Assembly (NCBI GenBank): GCA_016806145.1
Contig: CP063166.1
Coordinates: 2,604,001 to 2,668,000 of the forward strand
DNA length: 64,000 bases
Reading direction: 5' to 3'
From: Variovorax paradoxus
GTDB lineage: Bacteria; Pseudomonadota; Gammaproteobacteria; Burkholderiales; Burkholderiaceae_C
Part shown: positions 32,984 through 41,341 of the stretch, piece after piece
Layout of the letters: the number at the start of each line of letters is the position of its first letter
Numbering within the stretch: the first letter of the stretch is position 1
The notes under the pieces: generated by a model
Database searches by the model: none
Told to the model about the DNA's origin: nothing
What the model saw: only the letters and a program-made list of their open reading frames with translations
Program-made: the position numbers and the translations under genes

Positions 32984-34180
32984 ATGATGAACAACAAGGT
33001 TCATGTGAATGTCGGAACCATCGGTCACGTCGACCATGGCAAGACGACGCTGACGGCTGCGCTCACCTTCGTGCAGGCCGCTCGCATCGGTGGCCGTGCG
33101 CTGTCCTACGGGCAGATCGACAATGCGAAGGAAGAGCGCGAGCGCGGCATCACGATCAATACCTCGCACGTCGAGTACGAGTCGGACAGCCGCCACTACG
33201 CACACATCGACTGCCCCGGCCACGCCGACTACATCAAGAACATGATCACCGGCGCCTCGCAGATGGACGGCGCGATCCTGCTGGTCGACGGCACCGAAGG
33301 CGCCGCGCGGCAGACCATCGAGCATGTGCTGCTGGCGCGCCAGGTGAACGTCGGCCACATGGTGGTGTTCGTGAACAAGATGGACCTGGTGGCCGCGAGC
33401 GACCGCGCGGAGATCGAGCAACTGATCGAGATGGAGATTGGCGCGCTGCTGGCAGCGCACGGCTACGACGATGCCCGCTTCGTCTTCGGCAGCGCGCTGA
33501 ACGCGCTGGCTGCCGCTGAACGCGGCGACCTCGCGGGTGCCGACGTGCAATGCATCGTCGAGCTCGTGAACGCGCTGGACTCGCGCATTCCGGATCCGGT
33601 GCGCGACTACGCCGCGCCGTTCATGATGCCCGTCGAAGGCGTGCACACCATCACGGGCCGCGGCACCGTGATCAGCGGCCGTGTCGAGCGCGGCGTGATC
33701 CGCGTGGGCGACAACCTGGAGATCGTCGGGCTCAGCTCGGTGGGCGACGAGAAGGTGGTCGTCACCGGCGTGCAGTCCTTTCACAAGGACGTCGCCGAGG
33801 GGCGTGCCGGCATGAACGTCGGCCTGTTGCTGCGCGGGGTCAAGCGCGACGATGTCGTGCGAGGCCAGGTGGTCGTGAAGCCCGGTGCGCTGAAGCCGTA
33901 CCGCTCGGGGCGTGCACAGGTCTTCGTGCTGAGCAAGGACGAGGGCGGCCGTCATACGCCGTTCGGTTCGGGCTACCAGCCGCAGTTCTTCTTCGGCACG
34001 ACCGACGTGACGGGTGTCATCCGCGTCGACACCGAAACCGGCCTGGTCGAGCCGGGCGCGCAGGCGCAGATCAGCTTCGAGCTGAACAAGCCTGTGGCGA
34101 TCGAGAACGGCATGCGGTTCGCGATGCGCGAAGGCGGCAAGACCGTCGGCGCGGGGATCGTGACCGAGGTGCTGGGCTGA
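32984..34180 (+). CDS. tuf: Divergent elongation factor Tu
   Basis: The product has 398 residues, with GGAGAAAG before ATG 32984. All GTPase motifs are present: GHVDHGKT (residues 14-21), [17 protein letters not shown] and SAL. Domains 2 and 3 are complete, with [21 protein letters not shown] and [10 protein letters not shown]. It differs from the usual housekeeping copy: the N-terminus is shorter ([11 protein letters not shown]), the switch-2 flank reads [13 protein letters not shown] instead of DGPMPQTREH, and the DxxGSAL region is changed. It carries aminoacyl-tRNA to the ribosome. It stands alone, not in the rpsL-rpsG-fusA-tuf or secE context, which suggests a second, specialised copy. 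A strong terminator follows. Confidence 0.93.
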   Translation: MMNNKVHVNVGTIGHVDHGKTTLTAALTFVQAARIGGRALSYGQIDNAKEERERGITINTSHVEYESDSRHYAHIDCPGHADYIKNMITGASQMDGAILLVDGTEGAARQTIEHVLLARQVNVGHMVVFVNKMDLVAASDRAEIEQLIEMEIGALLAAHGYDDARFVFGSALNALAAAERGDLAGADVQCIVELVNALDSRIPDPVRDYAAPFMMPVEGVHTITGRGTVISGRVERGVIRVGDNLEIVGLSSVGDEKVVVTGVQSFHKDVAEGRAGMNVGLLLRGVKRDDVVRGQVVVKPGALKPYRSGRAQVFVLSKDEGGRHTPFGSGYQPQFFFGTTDVTGVIRVDTETGLVEPGAQAQISFELNKPVAIENGMRFAMREGGKTVGAGIVTEVLG

Positions 34181-34198
34181 AAGGCTGAGGCCTGTTTT

Positions 34199-34235
34199 CC
34201 CCTGTCGTCCGCTTGGCGGGCGGCAGGGGTTTTTT
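34199..34235 (+). terminator. Rho-independent terminator of tuf
   Basis: CCCCTGTCGTCCGC pairs with GCGGGCGGCAGGGG, and TTTTTT follows at 34230. It begins 18 bases after the tuf stop. Confidence 0.9.
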
Positions 34236-34258
34236 ATTTGGCGCGCGTTGCGCCGCGC

Positions 34259-34693
34259 CTACCCGAGCTGCTCGGCCAGCCCGACGATGATGCCCTCGGG
34301 CCCGCGAAGGTAGGCGAGCCGGTACGACTCCCCGTACTGCATCTGTCCGATGATCTCCGCGCCATGGGTCTTGATGCGCGCGACGACATCGTCGAGGCCT
34401 TCGACGGCGAACATGACGCGGCGCAGACCCAAGGCATTCACTGGCGTCTCCATAGGCCCGAACCTCACGGCCTCCGGCGTGTGGAACTTGTCGAGCTCGA
34501 TGCCTTGCCCATCGGGCGTACGCAGCATCGCGATGGTGGACTTCACGTTGCCGAGCCCGACGAGCTGGCCGACGTCGGGTCCTTCCACCGTGGTCTGGCC
34601 TTCGAGCGCGAGGCCCAGTTCGATGAAGAACGCCTTCACGGCCTCGAGATCGTCGACGACGATCAGGACGTTGTCCATTCGCTTGATGGTCAT
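34259..34693 (-). CDS. VOC (glyoxalase/bleomycin-resistance fold) protein
   Basis: The product has 144 residues with two beta-alpha-beta-beta-beta units: MDNVLIVVDDLEAVKAFFIE at the start, and LRRVMFAVEGLDDVVARIKT with YLRGPEGIIVGLAEQLG at the end. A metal site is plausible from the late Glu. The substrate is unknown. It lies 16 bases downstream of the DUF2185-like gene and may be co-transcribed. Confidence 0.85.
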   Translation of the reverse strand: MTIKRMDNVLIVVDDLEAVKAFFIELGLALEGQTTVEGPDVGQLVGLGNVKSTIAMLRTPDGQGIELDKFHTPEAVRFGPMETPVNALGLRRVMFAVEGLDDVVARIKTHGAEIIGQMQYGESYRLAYLRGPEGIIVGLAEQLG

Positions 34694-34709
34694 GGCTGGG
34701 GTTCCTTTG

Positions 34710-35453
34710 TCAGGCGCGTTCTTGTCCGGCGCGGTTTAGTTCGCTCAGGTAGGAGCCGGGCTTGTGCTCGATCTCGCTCTCGGGGCCCAGCACGGCGATG
34801 ACGGGCCCCTTGATGTAGACGCGAAGGTCCGCCGGCACGGCGAAGAACTTCACCAGCTCCGGCCGGTCGATCGCCAGCTGATAGAGCGAGGTCTTCGTGA
34901 AGCGTGACGGATCTTGAGAACCTTCCTTGTCGTCGAGATCGGTGAACCACCAGCCCGAATCGTTCGCGTCGGCAGGCTCCGCGCGCGTGAGCAGGATGCG
35001 CGACGCCGACTTGTAGTCCACGTGCACTACGACGCTGTTCTGCAGGGAAGGAAACTCCGGCGCGACCTCCGCGACGAGGCTCTCGACGACATCCTTCTGG
35101 TTGCGCAGTTGCATCAAGGTGCTGTCCACCGAATCGATGAAGCGCACGGGAATCTGCTGCATGTCCGGTTCCGTGATCCGCAGGAAGCCGTCGTCGGTGT
35201 CCTCGATCTTCGTGTACATCCAGCCGACCTGGAGGCTCTGGCCGCCGCTGAACTTTTCTCCTTCTGCCACGCGGCTCTCGAGGAAATGGAGGAACCAGGC
35301 GACGTCCGCGTCAGGAATGGCCTTGTTGCTCACGCGGATCCGGAACTCGGGGTGGCCGAAGCGTTGGCAGCCCTGGGTCGTGTGGACGGTCTCGGCTTGG
35401 GGTTCGGCGGGCTTGCTCTTGCCGAGCGATGAGAAGAGGGAGCGCAGGGACAT
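34710..35453 (-). CDS. DUF2185/Imm33-like domain protein
   Basis: The product has 247 residues from ATG 35453. The N-terminal half (FGHPEFRIRVSNKAIPDADV; LQVGWMYTKIEDTDDGFLRI) is unnamed. The C-terminal part holds DSGWWFTDLDDKEGSQDPSR with YQLAIDRPELVKFFAVP, which resembles the DUF2185/Imm33 immunity family. Imm33 proteins neutralise contact-dependent or type VI toxins. No toxin gene is adjacent, so here it is an orphan or has another job. Confidence 0.6.
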   Translation of the reverse strand: MSLRSLFSSLGKSKPAEPQAETVHTTQGCQRFGHPEFRIRVSNKAIPDADVAWFLHFLESRVAEGEKFSGGQSLQVGWMYTKIEDTDDGFLRITEPDMQQIPVRFIDSVDSTLMQLRNQKDVVESLVAEVAPEFPSLQNSVVVHVDYKSASRILLTRAEPADANDSGWWFTDLDDKEGSQDPSRFTKTSLYQLAIDRPELVKFFAVPADLRVYIKGPVIAVLGPESEIEHKPGSYLSELNRAGQERA

Positions 35454-35672
35454 GGGGATCTGTTCGGAGCGAGTGGTGCCGGCACGAGCGCGGCAGACCA
35501 ACGAATGAATCTCATGGTTTCCCGAGCCATGGCAGACCCGGGACGCGTTCTTCATCCTAGCCCACCCCATGACGCGTTCGGCTTTTCGAACCTTCTTATT
35601 ACCAACAACGTCGTCGCCTTTCAGGAGCACCGAGCGCTAGACTGCTGCTCCCTTTTTGCAGGAGACGACAGC

Positions 35673-36329
35673 ATGTCCCGATTGCTCGTGCGCAGCTTCG
35701 GCGTTTCGCTCGACGGTTTCGCCGCCGGACCCGATCAGAGCTTGCAGAACCCGCTGGGCGTTCGCGGTCCCGAACTCATGGACTGGTTCTTTCCCACGCA
35801 GGTCTGGCAGCGGATGCAGAAGGGGAGCGATGCCAAGGGCGAGACCGGCGTCGACAACGAGATCGCCGAGCACGGCTTCTCTTCGATGGGCGCCTGGATC
35901 CTTGGGCGCAACATGTTCGGACCGGTGCGCGGCCCGTGGCCCGACGAGAACTGGAAGGGCTGGTGGGGCGACGAGCCGCCGTACCACGTGCCGGTCTTCG
36001 TGCTGACCCACCATGCGCGCGCGCCGCTGACCATGCAAGGCGGCACCACCTTCCACTTCGTGACCGGTGGCATCCATGAGGCACTGGCACTGGCGCGCGA
36101 TGCGGCGGGCGGGCGCGATGTGCGCGTGGGCGGCGGCGTTGCGACCGTGCGTGAGTATCTGAAGGCCGGATTGCTCGACGAGCTGCATCTGGCGGTGCGG
36201 CCGGTGCTGCTGGGCAAGGGCGAGGCGCTGTTCGAAGGGCTGGATCTTCCGGCGCTGGGCTACAGCTGCGAGCGGCAGGTGGCGGGGGAGCGGGCTACGC
36301 ACATGTTTTTGCGGCGCAAGGTGGCTTGA
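35673..36329 (+). CDS. Dihydrofolate reductase-like (RibD C-terminal) protein
   Basis: The product has 218 residues, with AGGAG before the ATG at 35673. The pattern is that of PF01872: FGVSLDGFAAGPDQSLQNP at the start, WILGRNMFGP, PVFVLTHHARAP, GGRDVRVGGGVATVREYL (NADPH site) and LDELHLAVRPVLLGKG. It is a probable NAD(P)H-dependent reductase of unknown substrate. The gene stands alone. Confidence 0.88.
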   Translation: MSRLLVRSFGVSLDGFAAGPDQSLQNPLGVRGPELMDWFFPTQVWQRMQKGSDAKGETGVDNEIAEHGFSSMGAWILGRNMFGPVRGPWPDENWKGWWGDEPPYHVPVFVLTHHARAPLTMQGGTTFHFVTGGIHEALALARDAAGGRDVRVGGGVATVREYLKAGLLDELHLAVRPVLLGKGEALFEGLDLPALGYSCERQVAGERATHMFLRRKVA

Positions 36330-36437
36330 GGCGGTCGAACCCGATCGCGGGCCGTTTCTGCTCTGCCTGCTTGCAATCCATGAGCCTTGCCGATCCCAGT
36401 GTTGAGCCGAGGCAACACTTCCGTGTCGATGTCCTCA

Positions 36438-36989
36438 TCACGACCGGCAGGCCGCATAGATGAGGCAGTCGCGCGGCTCGACATCGATGTTCGGATGAAC
36501 CGTGAAGCGGGCGAGCCGGCCTTCCAGCAGAAAGCCGCTTTTCTCCAGCACCCTCGCCGACGCCAGGTTGTCGACATCGCAGGTTGCCTCGACACGGAAT
36601 ATCTCTGGCAGTCCTAGTGCCTCTGCCGTCAAGGCCCGAACGGCTTCCGGCATCAGGCCCCGACCCCAATGCTCGCGTGCAAGCACGTAGCCGATGTTCA
36701 CGATGTGCCCCTTGGTACGCGCCTCGAGCATTCCCACGAGCTCACCGCTTGTCTTCAGGGTGATGACGTAGGGACGGGCTGAACCGGTGTGCCAATGAGC
36801 GACGCATGCTGCGACGAAATCGCGCGTTGCATCCTCGGATGCGTGGGGACGCCACACCATGTACCGCGCGACTTCCGCATCCTGCGTGTACGAGGCATAC
36901 ATCGCCGATGCATCGGAAATCTCGGGTGCGCGGAGTTCGAGGCGCGCGGTCCGGATGCGGTCGGGAAGCGCGGGAGGAGTCGGGGTCAT
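36438..36989 (-). CDS. GNAT family N-acetyltransferase (RimJ/RimL-like)
   Basis: The product has 183 residues. It opens RIRTARLELRAPEISDASAM, the RimJ-type start. The acetyl-CoA motif is IGYVLAREHWGRGLMPEAVR, followed by VEATCDVDNLASARVLEKSGF. The typical role is acetylation of a protein N-terminus or small amine; the target is unknown. Confidence 0.9.
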   Translation of the reverse strand: MTPTPPALPDRIRTARLELRAPEISDASAMYASYTQDAEVARYMVWRPHASEDATRDFVAACVAHWHTGSARPYVITLKTSGELVGMLEARTKGHIVNIGYVLAREHWGRGLMPEAVRALTAEALGLPEIFRVEATCDVDNLASARVLEKSGFLLEGRLARFTVHPNIDVEPRDCLIYAACRS

Positions 36990-37292
36990 CGGTCATGCTC
37001 GCTGGGGAGAACGGCAAATGGGTCAGTCGACCGCCTGAAACGGTGGGAGCGCAAACCGTTTCTCTTGATCGTGGTTCCACATGAAAGATCTTCGCACGAT
37101 GTTCGTGAACGAAGCGTCTGCAATGGCCGCACTGTGCCGGCACCGCGAACGACAGGCTTCGAGAGTCGGCAGTCCGGCGGGCTGCCGCCGATGGCCGGAT
37201 CTTCCTCATGAGCCATGTGCTGCATCGGGTAGGCGTTCGTCACGCAACTCCCCCGACAATCCGCCAACCCTTCACCACCCAGACTCGGAACC
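36990..37292. other. Intergenic, no supported gene
   Basis: About 300 bases separate the divergent GNAT and DUF2314 genes. They should contain both promoters, but I see no clear box, repeat or ORF with a ribosome site. Confidence 0.4.
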
Positions 37293-38723
37293 ATGCGTCT
37301 CCCGCCCAAGTCGCTCCGTCCTCTCCTGCTCGCTGCCCTGCTGCTGTGCGCTCCGGCGCTTGCACCGCTGCCTGCGTTCGCACAGGCACAACAGGCCGCC
37401 GCACCCGCCACCGCCCCCAAGCCCGGCACCCCCGTGCCCGCAGGCTCGCCGCTGCAAGCCGGCCCGGTCCACGCGCAGTTCGCGATCTACTACGCACCGC
37501 GACCCAAGGTCGATCCCATGGCCACGCTGCGCAGCCGGCTTGCCAAGCTCGCAGACGCGCCCAAGCTGCTGGCATCGATGCCGAGGCCTTCCGAGGTGTC
37601 CGCCCCCGTGCTGTTCGCGAACTGGAACACCACGACCGTGCAGCAGACCTATCGCGCGCCCGAGATGGAGATGCTGCAGCGCTTCGGCCATGGCATCACG
37701 CGCGAGCAGGCCGAGGCGCTGCAGGGCAGCAGCCAGGCGCTGATCATCGATTTCGCGCATCCCTCGAAGCTGGCACTGCCGGCCATGCGCAAGGCGCTCG
37801 AACTCACGCTGCAGGTGGCGCGCGACACCAACGGCTTCGTCTGGGACGAGGAGACGCGCGAGCTGTTCACGCCCGACGAATGGCAGAAGCGGCGCGTCGA
37901 CCCCTGGGCCAGCGGCATTCCCGACATCGCCTCGCAGATCGTGATCCACGCCTACCAGGCCGACAACAAGCTCGCGCGCGCCATCACGCTCGGCATGAGA
38001 AAGTTCGGCCTGCCCGACGTGGTGGTGAGCCAGTTCTCGTGGTCGATGAATCGACCGATGGGCATTCTGGTCAACGGCTTCGCGCAGGCAATGGCGGAGG
38101 GCGCGCAGATCGCGAGGCCCGGCCAGTTCGACCTGGACCTGCGCACGCTCAAGCAGGGCGGCCTGCGCGACCCGAAGGACAAGGAGGCCAAGGGCACCAC
38201 GCCCGCCAGGCTGTCGCTGGTGGCGGGCACCTGGGAGAGCGGCGATCCGCGCAACCGGCTCTACGAGATCGGCTTCGACCGTTACCCGGGCCCCGACCGC
38301 TCGGCGCAGCAAATGGCCCTGCTCAAGAGCACCTTCGGCGCCGCCGACGATTCGGTGTCGCGCATCAAGCACAACGAGCAGATCCTCGCGGCCAGCAAGC
38401 TCGCTCGAACGCAACTGCCCGTGCTGCGCGACGCGTTCGCCAAGGGCCTCGCGCCGGGCGAATACATCCTCGTGAAGGCACCCTTCATCACCCGCAGCGG
38501 CGGCAACGAGTGGATGTGGGTCGAGGTCACGGGCTGGAAGGGTGACGCGATCGACGGCATGCTGAAGAACGAGCCGGTGGAAGTGGCCGGCCTGCACGCG
38601 GGGCAGATGGTGAAGGTGTCGCAGGCGAAGGTGTTCGACTACATGCGGCGCTATGCGGATGGACGGGAGGAGGGGAACGAGACGGGCAAGGTGATCGAGC
38701 GTGGGGCGGCGGGGAAGCGATGA
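37293..38723 (+). CDS. Secreted DUF2314 domain protein
   Basis: The product has 476 residues with a Sec signal peptide (LLLAALLLCAPALAPLPAFA) and an Ala/Pro-rich linker. The central region (residues 60-370) is not recognised and has FWDEETRELF-type and SWSMNRPMGILVNGFAQAM segments. The C-terminal region, VKAPFITRSGGNEWMWVEVT with GMLKNEPVEVAGLHAGQMVK, matches the DUF2314 pattern. DUF2314 occurs in secreted proteins and some immunity-like proteins. It is probably periplasmic and of unknown function. Confidence 0.75.
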   Translation: MRLPPKSLRPLLLAALLLCAPALAPLPAFAQAQQAAAPATAPKPGTPVPAGSPLQAGPVHAQFAIYYAPRPKVDPMATLRSRLAKLADAPKLLASMPRPSEVSAPVLFANWNTTTVQQTYRAPEMEMLQRFGHGITREQAEALQGSSQALIIDFAHPSKLALPAMRKALELTLQVARDTNGFVWDEETRELFTPDEWQKRRVDPWASGIPDIASQIVIHAYQADNKLARAITLGMRKFGLPDVVVSQFSWSMNRPMGILVNGFAQAMAEGAQIARPGQFDLDLRTLKQGGLRDPKDKEAKGTTPARLSLVAGTWESGDPRNRLYEIGFDRYPGPDRSAQQMALLKSTFGAADDSVSRIKHNEQILAASKLARTQLPVLRDAFAKGLAPGEYILVKAPFITRSGGNEWMWVEVTGWKGDAIDGMLKNEPVEVAGLHAGQMVKVSQAKVFDYMRRYADGREEGNETGKVIERGAAGKR

Positions 38724-38744
38724 GCGGGGAGCCGCTGACTCTCC

Positions 38745-39293
38745 CTACACCCGCCCCGCCTTGAACGCCTGCAACCGCTCCCGCCGCTCCGCATCGAACG
38801 ACCCGCTGAGCCGCGCCGACAGTTCCTCCCGCCGCATCTCCTTCCCGCACGACTGACAGGCCGGCCCCAGTCCCGGGTCCTGCCCGCAGGGGATGTGGGT
38901 GTAGCGAATCGCGACCTCCTCGTGCTCGCCCTTGCACCATGTCTCGCCCCAGGCGCGCAGTGCGAGGAACACCGGGTGGAACGAGATGCCCATCGGCGTG
39001 AGGTGGTACTCGTGCCGCGGCGGGCGCTCGCTGTAGAGGCGGCGCTCGATCAGTCCTTCGGCCTCCAGCTTCTTGAGTCGGCTCGCCACCATCTGCGGCG
39101 TGGCCTGGGTCTGCACCTGGATCTCCTCGAAACGGCGATTGCCGAGGAACAGCTCGCGCAGCACGAGCACGGTCCAGCGGTCGCCGACGATGACCTGTGC
39201 GCGTGCGATCGGGCACAGGGTCGAATGCGCATGCGCCGCCTCGTGCTCGGCGGACGCGGGTGGAGGCGATTTTTGGGTCATTGCCGGCATCAT
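38745..39293 (-). CDS. HxlR family winged-helix regulator
   Basis: The product has 182 residues from the ATG at 39293; in-frame ATGs at 39290 and 39281 are alternatives. The core is CPIARAQVIVGDRWTVLVLR and FEEIQVQTQATPQMVASRLK, then a wing in HEYHLTPMG. A C-terminal extension carries a Cys pair (CQSCGKEM) and one upstream Cys (PCGQDPG), which could bind zinc. It faces the SnoaL/DUF3237 pair and probably represses it. Confidence 0.88.
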   Translation of the reverse strand: MMPAMTQKSPPPASAEHEAAHAHSTLCPIARAQVIVGDRWTVLVLRELFLGNRRFEEIQVQTQATPQMVASRLKKLEAEGLIERRLYSERPPRHEYHLTPMGISFHPVFLALRAWGETWCKGEHEEVAIRYTHIPCGQDPGLGPACQSCGKEMRREELSARLSGSFDAERRERLQAFKAGRV

Positions 39294-39304
39294 ACCGCTT
39301 GTCA

Positions 39305-39319
39305 CTATGAAAATCATAG
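39305..39319. promoter_or_regulatory. HxlR operator candidate
   Basis: The perfect palindrome CTATG-AAAAT-CATAG lies 12 bases upstream of the HxlR start and is followed by TATAGTC. It stands in the gap shared with the divergent SnoaL gene. Confidence 0.5.
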
Positions 39320-39420
39320 GTATAGTCGCGACCGTTCGCCGGGTGGGGTGAAACCCGCCTCGCGCACCGCGGAATCGATAGGACTTCCGCGAATGCAATC
39401 GACCCTTCGAAAGGCTTCCC

Positions 39421-39813
39421 ATGTCTGAACCTGTCAAGTTGGATCTTGCCGCCATCGCCGATCGCTACGCCTCGGCCTGGCTCTCCCACGACCCCGAGGC
39501 GATCGTGGCCCTGCATGCGCCGGACTCGAGCTTCCAGGCGCACGGCCGCGGCACGGCGGTGCGGGGCAACGACGCGTTGCTGAAGGAGTTCGGCGAAGTC
39601 TTCGCGCGCTATCCGGGCTTCGGTGTGGAAACGCGCCGCCTGTTGCTGGGCGAGCGGCACTGGACGCTCGACTGGACGCTGACCTTCCAGCCGCCGGGCA
39701 AGGAGCGTCGCGGCTTCCATGCGCTGGACGTGGTCGAGGTCGACGGCGACGGGCTCGTCACGCGCAAGGACACCTTCTTCGACTACGCCGAAATCAAGGC
39801 TGCATTGAGCTGA
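39421..39813 (+). CDS. SnoaL/NTF2-like protein
   Basis: The product has 130 residues. The NTF2 cone is recognisable from IADRYASAWLSHDPEAIVAL, then FQAHGRGTAVRGNDALLKEF and WTLTFQPPGKERRGFHALDV. A role as enzyme (isomerase/dehydratase-like) or binding protein is possible. It precedes the DUF3237 gene by two bases, so the two form an operon facing HxlR. Confidence 0.82.
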   Translation: MSEPVKLDLAAIADRYASAWLSHDPEAIVALHAPDSSFQAHGRGTAVRGNDALLKEFGEVFARYPGFGVETRRLLLGERHWTLDWTLTFQPPGKERRGFHALDVVEVDGDGLVTRKDTFFDYAEIKAALS

Positions 39814-39815
39814 CC

Positions 39816-40316
39816 ATGAGCGCCATCCTCGACAAGCGACCACTGCTCGAACAGCCGCTGTTCGAAGCGCTGCCGATCCGGCACCTGTGCGACCTGCGGG
39901 TCGATCTCGAGACGCCGATCGTCGTGCCCACGCCGCGCGGCACGCTGGTGCCCTACATCGGCAAGGGCGGCCGGCTCGACGGGCCGAAGCTCAGCGGCCA
40001 GTTCCTGCCGGGCAGCGTCGACTGGGTCGCAATCGGCGCGGACGGCATCAGCCGGCTCGACATCCGCGGTGCCTTGCGCACCGACGATGGCGCGCTCATC
40101 TACTTCGAGAGCAAGGGCGTCGCCAGGCTGCCGCCAGATGGCCGCGCGCGGCTGGCCAGGGGCGAGCGACTCGCGTTCGGCGAGACCTACCTGCGCACCA
40201 CGCCCAAGCTCGAGACATCGGACGCGCGCTACACCTGGGTCAACGACCTGGTGCTCGTGGGCTACAACGAGATGTCGGCGGGACGGGTCGACTTCCGCAT
40301 CTATCAGCTGCTTTGA
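39816..40316 (+). CDS. DUF3237 family protein
   Basis: The product has 166 residues. It shows the DUF3237 barrel pattern: LCDLRVDLETPIVVPTPRGT, GKLSGQFLPGSVDWVAIGAD-like segment, LDIRGALRTDDGALIYFESK and YTWVNDLVLVGYNEMSAGRV. The function is unknown; relatives sit in aromatic or ketone catabolism clusters. It is coupled to the SnoaL gene. Confidence 0.85.
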   Translation: MSAILDKRPLLEQPLFEALPIRHLCDLRVDLETPIVVPTPRGTLVPYIGKGGRLDGPKLSGQFLPGSVDWVAIGADGISRLDIRGALRTDDGALIYFESKGVARLPPDGRARLARGERLAFGETYLRTTPKLETSDARYTWVNDLVLVGYNEMSAGRVDFRIYQLL

Positions 40317-40367
40317 TGCGGCGCGGTCTCGCGCGAACCGTCGTGCGGGACCGCCGGCGCGGGCGTG

Positions 40368-40859
40368 CTACCTGCCGTCCGCCGCGCCGGGATGGGGCCG
40401 AAGCTCCTTGACCCTGGCATCGAGGTTGGCCGGCGTGACCTGCCAGCGCCGGGGATCCTCGTACTCGAAATCGGCGCGAACCCGGCGCGTCTGCCGGTTG
40501 AATTGAAAGAGCGTCTTGATGATGCCCTTGTCGCCTTTGCGGCCCTTCAGCAGCAGCCAGTCGCGATAGGCCTTCACCTCGCGCTCGATCGGGTCCTCGA
40601 GAAACGCGGCCGCATGGGCCTGGCCCCGGGCGTCGTAGGCGTAGCCATAGCTGCCATTGACATCGCCATCGGCATCGATCGAGAAGATCGCGGAGACCTC
40701 GACCCAATCGACCTCTTGCGGCTCGCCGCTGTTCACGATCTCGCGTGCGATGGCGCCCATGAGTTCCATGTTCTGCGAGATGGGCTGGGCCGGCGCCGGC
40801 GCGACCATGCCGGCTGCGGTGATGGCCGCGGTCAGGAATCTGGAGAAGGGGAGTTTCAT
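40368..40859 (-). CDS. Secreted YezG-like (immunity-type) protein
   Basis: The product has 163 residues with a signal peptide (FLTAAITAAGMVAPAPAQ). The body resembles the YezG/DUF600 family: EVDWVEVSAIFSIDADGDVN, then a helix REVKAYRDWLLLKG and the closing ADFEYEDPRRWQVTPANL. YezG-like proteins neutralise LXG or nuclease toxins in the cytosol; the signal peptide here points to the periplasm instead. No partner toxin is adjacent. Confidence 0.65.
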   Translation of the reverse strand: MKLPFSRFLTAAITAAGMVAPAPAQPISQNMELMGAIAREIVNSGEPQEVDWVEVSAIFSIDADGDVNGSYGYAYDARGQAHAAAFLEDPIEREVKAYRDWLLLKGRKGDKGIIKTLFQFNRQTRRVRADFEYEDPRRWQVTPANLDARVKELRPHPGAADGR

Positions 40860-40886
40860 TGCGTCGGTGTTCGTTCGACGCTGCGC

Positions 40887-41184
40887 TCAGGCGTTGTGGG
40901 AAGGCCGTGTCTCGTGCTGGGGCAACGTATCGGTGATCTCGAACCACGGCGCTTTAGACCCCACATATACATGGCACAGCGGCCGCACGCCCGGATCGCC
41001 ATCGAGCACGCCGAGCGCGACACCGTACACGGCGGGCTTCGCGTCGAGCTTGCTGATGAGGCTCGAACCGCACACCAAGCAGAACCCGCAGTGGTCGCCT
41101 GGCGAGTGGCAGTACAGCGGGTCCTTTGATCGTGCCGTTGATCTCGAACGCTACGCCTTGGGAGAGGCAGCTTCCTCTCAGCAT
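40887..41184 (-). pseudogene. GFA family gene with internal deletion
   Basis: The start reads MLRGSCLSQGVAFEINGTIK, the normal GFA N-terminus apart from one zinc Cys position (SQ instead of CG). After a frame change around 41110-41125 the sequence continues in another frame as PLYCHSPGDHCGFCLVCGSS, then AVYGVALGVLDGDPGVRPLC and VYVGSKAPWFEITDTLPQ, the family C-terminus. About 40-50 codons of the middle, with the HCxCxxCR site, are missing. It cannot make a working protein. Confidence 0.75.
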
Positions 41185-41341
41185 CGGTCACTTCCTTTGA
41201 ACGCGTGTTAGGAGGTGGCGGTCGGTATGCGTCAAGGCGCGTTCGCGAGGTCGCGGTCCTGCAACTTGGTCAGGCAACTTGCCCTTCGTTCGGTGTGCAT
41301 CGTAGCGCGGTGAAGAATCGATAATCAAAGGGAGTGCAGCA

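Noticed and set aside
37081..37743. Plus-strand frame starting MKDLRTMFVNEASAM
   Set aside because: The opening looks plausible, but the rest is an out-of-frame Pro/Arg-rich reading of the DUF2314 gene.
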